Origin: Paulownia fortunei
Taxonomy: Eukaryota > Streptophyta > Magnoliopsida > Lamiales > Paulowniaceae
Length of the DNA stretch: 64,000 bases
Reading direction: 5' to 3'
NCBI GenBank assembly: GCA_019321725.1
Contig: CM033106.1
Span: 24,726,118-24,790,117 of the forward strand
Below the pieces are notes generated by a model that did not search any database, was not told the DNA's origin, and was given only the letters and a program-made list of their open reading frames with translations. Shown in pieces: positions 58,690 to 64,000 of the stretch (positions are counted from its first letter, which is position 1; each line of letters opens with the position of its first letter). The position numbers and the translations under genes were made by a program.

Positions 58690-60560
58690 AGTCCTCCTTT
58701 ATATTTATTGGCTTGAAATCCAAGCGAAGTCAATCTTGAGCACAAATAAGGGTACAAAATATTTTAAAAGACAAAAAACTCCTAATTGCATCAAAAACAC
58801 TCTCACTAGTACTAAATGCGGCCTCCTCTGTAGCAATTATGGAGACTCGAATCCCCAATATATCGCAAGTTATCTTGAAGAGAATAGTAAACACATCGGA
58901 ATTTACTTTCCATCATTTTAGTATGTCAATCTCTTTATTATCATTTTTAAAATTCTCACTTAAATATTTTTCCAACTCCGACTTCACATACTTACTTTTT
59001 TCTCTAATTTTGTATGTATTAAACTGATCTATCAAATATCTAGATGACAACAAAAAGCTACTCACATTTTGCTTAAAACCAGATAAAGAAGAAGAAGAAG
59101 ACAACGAAAAATTTGATAACAAAGCAGTGCTTTCCAACTTTTCATATCCCAACTTATATTTATTGAGTTCACTTTATCTTTTATCATTATATTCTTTGCA
59201 AATCATCATACATGGCATCAAATGAAAACTCAAGGGGCAATTCATAATGCTGATCAAGGATCACTGTATAATATAAAATAATATTTTTTTTTCAATTGAT
59301 CCCTAATATTTGTCAATCTTATCTTTCATCTTTATCGACATCTCACTGAATTTAAAGTCATTACTATACAACTATTATCTAAGAAGTAATTTTCCTCCAC
59401 TTATTTTATGAAACACAGTGATGGATGTGACTTACAAAGAACCAAAGAAGCACAAAATAAGCTTATAGAAATGACCCAAAATTTTTAATTAGCCCTCTCC
59501 CAATCATACTGTCGAAATCCCATCATATGATGTCTTTGAAAGATCATTTTCATAGCCAAAATCTACATCATGGTAAGCATCAAATGCTCTTCTAAGGCAT
59601 GTTGCGACTCCAACATCAACTATGTGGAATTTCACCTAGTAGGTACATACTTCCAGACTTAACAATTTTTATTGTTTCTATTTTTTAATTCCAACATATT
59701 CAAAAAAAAAATTCTACCTAATTGAAGAGTTTCCAACCTATCTTATGACTTCTCTAATACGAGAATTAACCAAATGTTCATCATTGCTCTTCATACCATC
59801 CTACACAATGAGATTAACAATGTCCCATCTAAAAGATTTGTAACCAAATGATCAAATTTCTTCAGCAAGTATGTATTGCACCATCATTTGAATAAGCATT
59901 ATCAATTGTGACAGTGAAAATTCTATCAATCCCCCAACCAAGCAAACACTTTCACAACTTTACCCACTTTCTCACTCTTATGTCCAGAAATGAACAAAAG
60001 TTCAAAATTTACTTTTGCAAATCTAGTAACATGTAGTTCACTTTTTGAATTGATGTGTTTGTGTTTGTGGTGATCCAAATTCTTTGAGAGTTGTTTTTTA
60101 TGAAAGACTTCAAAACCTCATCTTTTCATCTATGTACAAATTATAGATGTCTTTTATTATGTCTTTTGTGATGGAATCATATATATAGGACATACAACCA
60201 ACATAAAGTGCTTAAAAATCATGTTATTAACTATTTTAAAAGGAAGCTCATTAACAATCAACCAATAACATAATGCCTCTCTTATTTTAGCTTGATCAAA
60301 CTTATATGAAACAAGAGGTGTTCCCTTATCACCCACCCGAGATGGTTGAAATGTAATTCAGGTTTGACTAGTTGCAACTTAATGGATTATTTTTTTTGCA
60401 AAATTCAAAGTGGCTTTTAGGAGGTCTAGTTCTGTGTACTTTTGAATCGGCCTTAATCTTTCTACCACAATATCTACATCTATACTTCTACACCTTCTCA
60501 ATGTCACATGTAAATTTTATCAAAGTGATCCCAATATCCACTTCTACACTTCTTTTATAA
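58690..60560 (-). pseudogene. hAT-family transposase, full-length but decayed
   Basis: Pieces appear in hAT order on the minus strand. A BED zinc finger lies at about 60,500-60,380 (CRYCGRKIKADSK, then SHFEFC). Next come YKFDQAKIREALCYWLIVNE and LPFKIVNN near 60,300. The catalytic-core region follows, with KCLLGWGIDRIFTVTIDNA and YSND near 59,950-59,890 and a PTRWNST-like segment near 59,640. The C-terminal dimerisation domain (58,913-59,152 and onward) has KSELEKYLSEN, DILK-WKVNS and AAFSTSESVFD, ending QD-LRLDF. hAT enzymes cut and paste DNA elements with 8-bp target duplications. Frequent stops and frameshifts show it is inactive. Terminal inverted repeats were not located. Confidence 0.78.
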
Positions 60561-60779
60561 TTCTTTTTTTAAATTAATGTGCTGCATTCTTACTCTTTAT
60601 TACACTCAACCCCTACCCCTCCGTCAATATCTCAATTAAAATTCTCCATATAATCCTTTTTACTATTAACATTACTAACCTCTTCTCTCAATTTACCTCC
60701 TCCCAAAATTTTATCAAATGTATCTCGTGATCCTGACATCTACAAGATGCAAGAACAAAAAAATAATTAAAAAAAAAAA

Positions 60780-61905
60780 GACAACAAAAAAATGAACTTC
60801 CCGATCGACAATTTCCACAAATTTTTCTTCATATCTCAAATCTTCTTGAATTTGTATCGTCTACAGTTGGATAACATTGTCGCGATCAGGCATGTACTTC
60901 TTCACCAATAACACGTGAAACACATTATGGATAGTTGACATCTCCTTGGGTAGATCTAATCCATAGGCTACCTTACGGATCCACTTTGTCATTACATAAG
61001 GTCTTATATAATGCGGGCTAAGCTTTTCTTTCTTACCAAATTCCATCACTCCTTTTATTGGATCTACTTTGATAAACATTGAATCTCCAACTTCAAACTC
61101 AAGCCGCCTTCACCAAACATCCGCATAATTCTTCTATGGGCTTTGAGTCGTATCCATCCTCTAATGAATGATTCTTACAGCCTCAGTCATTTTATTTATA
61201 AAGTTCATCTTTCATCCAATCTCCAACTCCATTTTGTTCTTTTCTCCAACCTCATGTTGGCATATAGATGATCTACATTTTCTCCTATATATTGTCTCAT
61301 AAGGTGCCATTCTAATTGTCATTCGGTAACTGTTATTGTAAGTAAACTCTACCAAGCACACATATTTACACCAACTCCCTTAAAATCTAAAGCACAGACT
61401 CAAAGCATATCTTTTAAAGTGTGGTTCGACTGCCCTGTCTGTCCATCTATCTAAAAGTGGAAAGTTGTACTAAATCGCAACTTAACTCCCATGGTTCTCT
61501 GAAAGCACTCTAAAAAATAAGAAATAAATCAATTATATTAATAAAAATAATCGTATTGAGAACTCCATGAAGTCTGACAATCTCTTTAACTTGCAAATGA
61601 GCTAACTAAACCACAAAATACATCACCTTGATTGCCAAGAAGGGTGCGGACTTTGTCAATCTATCAATGATCACACAAATTGCATCGTATTTGTTCGTTG
61701 CTCTAAGATCCAACTTTGAATTCCATAGCAATGTCCTCCCATTCAGGGACCTAATAGGCTATAGTACTCCTCTCAGTCTTTTGTGTTTTGTCTTAACTCG
61801 TCGACAAGTCAAGTCGGTGCTCACATACTTCGCCATATCTCTCTTCATTCCAAACTATCGTCTCTCTTCATTTCGAACCACCAGAAGCTATCTTTCAAGT
61901 CATGG
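60780..61905 (-). pseudogene. Gypsy integrase remnant (end of pol)
   Basis: From right to left: WWFEMKRD (integrase zinc region tail), DAICVIIDRLTKSAPFLAIK (core start), VKEIVRLHGV, FSTTFHF-IDGQTGQSN (normally FHPQTDGQSER), RGWIRLKAHRRI. Then the open stretch 61079-60861 has FIKVDPIKGVMEFGKKEKLSPHYI and HNVFHVLLVKKY, the C-terminal part typical of Tekay/Del-like gypsy elements, and last EDLRYEEKFVEIVDREVH. Frameshifts and stops occur throughout. It lies on the same strand as the gag remnant at 57.3-58.3 kb but on the wrong side of it for one element. Confidence 0.85.
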
Positions 61906-64000
61906 TATTGTTGGTAATATTAATTATATATACTTATATAAGTATTTATATAAATAAATATATATACCTATATATATTTATTTATATAAGTTTATATATA
62001 AATTTATAAATTCATGTATATAAATATATATATCCATATATATATATATAAATTTACATATGTATATATATAATATATGTATATATATAATATATATATA
62101 GGTATGTTTAATATTTATCATTTATTTTTAATAGTTTATATAAATATTCATACATAAACATGTATATACTTTTATATAAGGGTACTTAGTATGTAAATAT
62201 ATATATATACTTATATATAAAACCGAGATAATTACCTTTCAGAAAAATTCTAATGACAAAGGAATGTTTTTCTTGTGAAGGTGGGAAAAAGGGATAAACG
62301 AAATAAATTGGATTATAAACCCAAATTGAATCCAAATTCCAATTTGAAACTAGCGTAATGACCTCTTTAGTTAACTCAAAAAAAAAATCAAAATAGATTC
62401 ATGAGAAAAATATTGCGGAGAACCGCATGGCCCAATGATTCTTTCTAGCATAAATTTGAATGAGGGAAATATCTTTATTGTTTTTATTCATCATTAGCAT
62501 ATATCCAAAACAAAATATGTTATTGCTATGAGAGTTTGTGAAATATATAAAAATTTATATATATTTATATATAACTATAAATATATATATATAACCTCCT
62601 ATATATATGTAAATATTTATCAATATTTACATATTTATAAATATATTAATACTCACGTATATATAAATATTTGTAAATATAAATAAATATATATACATAT
62701 ATATATTTGAAAAAGAGAGGAGTAACTAGGACAAAAGTATTTAATATAACTTTGAGTTATTTACAAAAATGCAAAGGTGCCTCTAACTTTTGACCTACTT
62801 TAGTTTTTTATCATCAAGCAACATATTCTTGATTGCATGCTAAAGAAAAGCACACAGTATTGGGGGCACTTAAAAGAAAGTTTTCGCAATATAAATATAA
62901 TAGAGCAAACAAATAATACAGCATTTATTGCGAGCTCTTCAGATGCTCTATCATTGTGATAGAATACAATACTTAGCAAAGCTGATGCCATTAAACATTG
63001 ACATCCCCATATGGTTGAAAATAGTAACTTTTATCTATCTGTTTGAAAGACAAAACTATGTTCTTTTGAGACGTCATGTACAAATCTATCTTGGTTCAAA
63101 GATAGAGAGACTAAATTGTAGGAGTGAGTTGGCATACATCTTTCCTGATCTTAGATTAAAAGTTTGCTTTGAGCCAACTTTGCAACCCAAAAAACAGTTG
63201 AGCAGCTACCGAAAAATCTTAAAACAACCAAGCAACACTTACTAAATTGCTTCTGATGATACCTAAAATGTATAATTTGTTACATTACTCTACAAAAATT
63301 ATCAGTAGACTTCTGTTTTGGAACTTATTTTAGAGGAAGAATCTGAATATTACAGAAAGGGAAGAAAAAACATGAAAGTGAATCGAAATAAACTACTGAA
63401 AACAGATTTGGGCATTTGTAGTTATTTGATGCCTGTTATAAGATAATAGAAAGTAGTAGAAGACATTGTTTATCTATGTTTAGAACTTCTCGAAAGATAA
63501 TTAGTTGCTCAAAAAATGGACTCTGCAGCCGCAAACAGTTGATGAAGACAACTACCATTTCTACGTATATATGCTCTATCCTCTTCAAGGCAGAAAACTA
63601 AATTCATAATCCAGCATAAAAAAAAAGGTAACTAGTGTTACATACATCCAAATAAATTTAGGAACTCCATCAGATCCATCAACAGTAAACAGGTGTAAAG
63701 TTGGCCAATAACCCAATTGTAGTTGTCTACCTGCATATGACTGCAATGATAACCCTAAGATCAAAAGCATAGTTGTTAATGGTGCAACATGGCCCAAGGA
63801 GCGGGAGGTGTGGGGGCTGTGGCCGCTGCACCTTTTCCTAGTGAAGGCGCAGCCTTTTTATGAAACCATGCATGCCTGTGTGAATGCAGGTGGTCAAAAT
63901 AAAATAAAAGTCTAAACATAAAAACCCAAGACAAAAAAACATTTTTCTTCCTTGTTTTAACCGTTCAATGTTCAACCCTAGGCTCCTGGAAAGGTATGTT
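61906..64000. other. AT-dinucleotide arrays and unassigned sequence to the window end
   Basis: 61,915-62,220 and 62,540-62,710 are dense in TATATA/AAATATAT tracts interrupted by short TATGTATA-type palindromes. 62,900-64,000 is more complex, with no recognised gene. A GC-richer patch at about 63,780-63,880 (GGGAGGTGTGGGGGCTG, AAGGCGCAGCC) has no clear frame. A gene continuing beyond the window cannot be excluded. Confidence 0.45.

Overview
The window is AT-rich, intron-bearing nuclear DNA of a dicot-like flowering plant. The support is GT-AG introns, plant-only gene families (X8/CBM43 secreted proteins, F-box/FBA proteins) and plant-type transposable elements: TRIM, copia, gypsy, LARD-like LTR element, tRNA-derived SINE, hAT. 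I cannot name the species. Gene density is very low. I support four probably intact protein-coding genes: three small X8 genes and one F-box-type gene. The rest is decayed duplicates, transposon debris and featureless AT-rich DNA. I saw no tRNA, rRNA, CRISPR or prokaryotic-type system.

Layout. 0.8-5.3 kb: two intact X8 genes on the minus strand, each with three exons. 9.3-9.9 kb: a complete 607-bp TRIM with a perfect 5-bp target duplication (TAACT). 12.9-18.7 kb: a non-autonomous gypsy-like (LARD-type) element whose 3' LTR is split by a second insertion. 18.9-22.7 kb: exon-like scraps and a possible short transcription unit. 22.9-24.7 kb: the F-box/FBA gene (minus). 26.4-27.1 kb: an X8 pseudogene. 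28.3-30.1 kb: an internally deleted Tnt1-like copia element. 33.6-36.5 kb: a decayed copia element carrying a nested long-inverted-repeat transposon. 36.4-38.4 kb and 41.0-43.3 kb: a segmental duplication holding a truncated X8 pseudogene and an intact X8 gene respectively. 45.8-46.2 kb: a SINE with a 15-bp target duplication. 50.5-54.5 kb: an almost complete but mutated copia element (minus). 55.1-61.9 kb: remnants of another copia gag, a gypsy gag, a hAT transposase and a gypsy integrase, all minus. 61.9-64 kb: AT-dinucleotide arrays and no recognised gene.

The coherent theme is a birth-and-death cluster of small secreted X8 (Ole e 10/PDCB-like) callose-binding proteins: five loci over 42 kb, all built on the same phase-0/phase-1 three-exon plan, three intact and two dead by different routes. 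I found no convincing previously undescribed molecular system. The least explained items are a 346-bp block present at 22.4 and 40.6 kb with a conserved exon-like core, a perfect 16-bp GC-rich hairpin at 56.2 kb, and a GC-rich patch at 11.2-11.6 kb.
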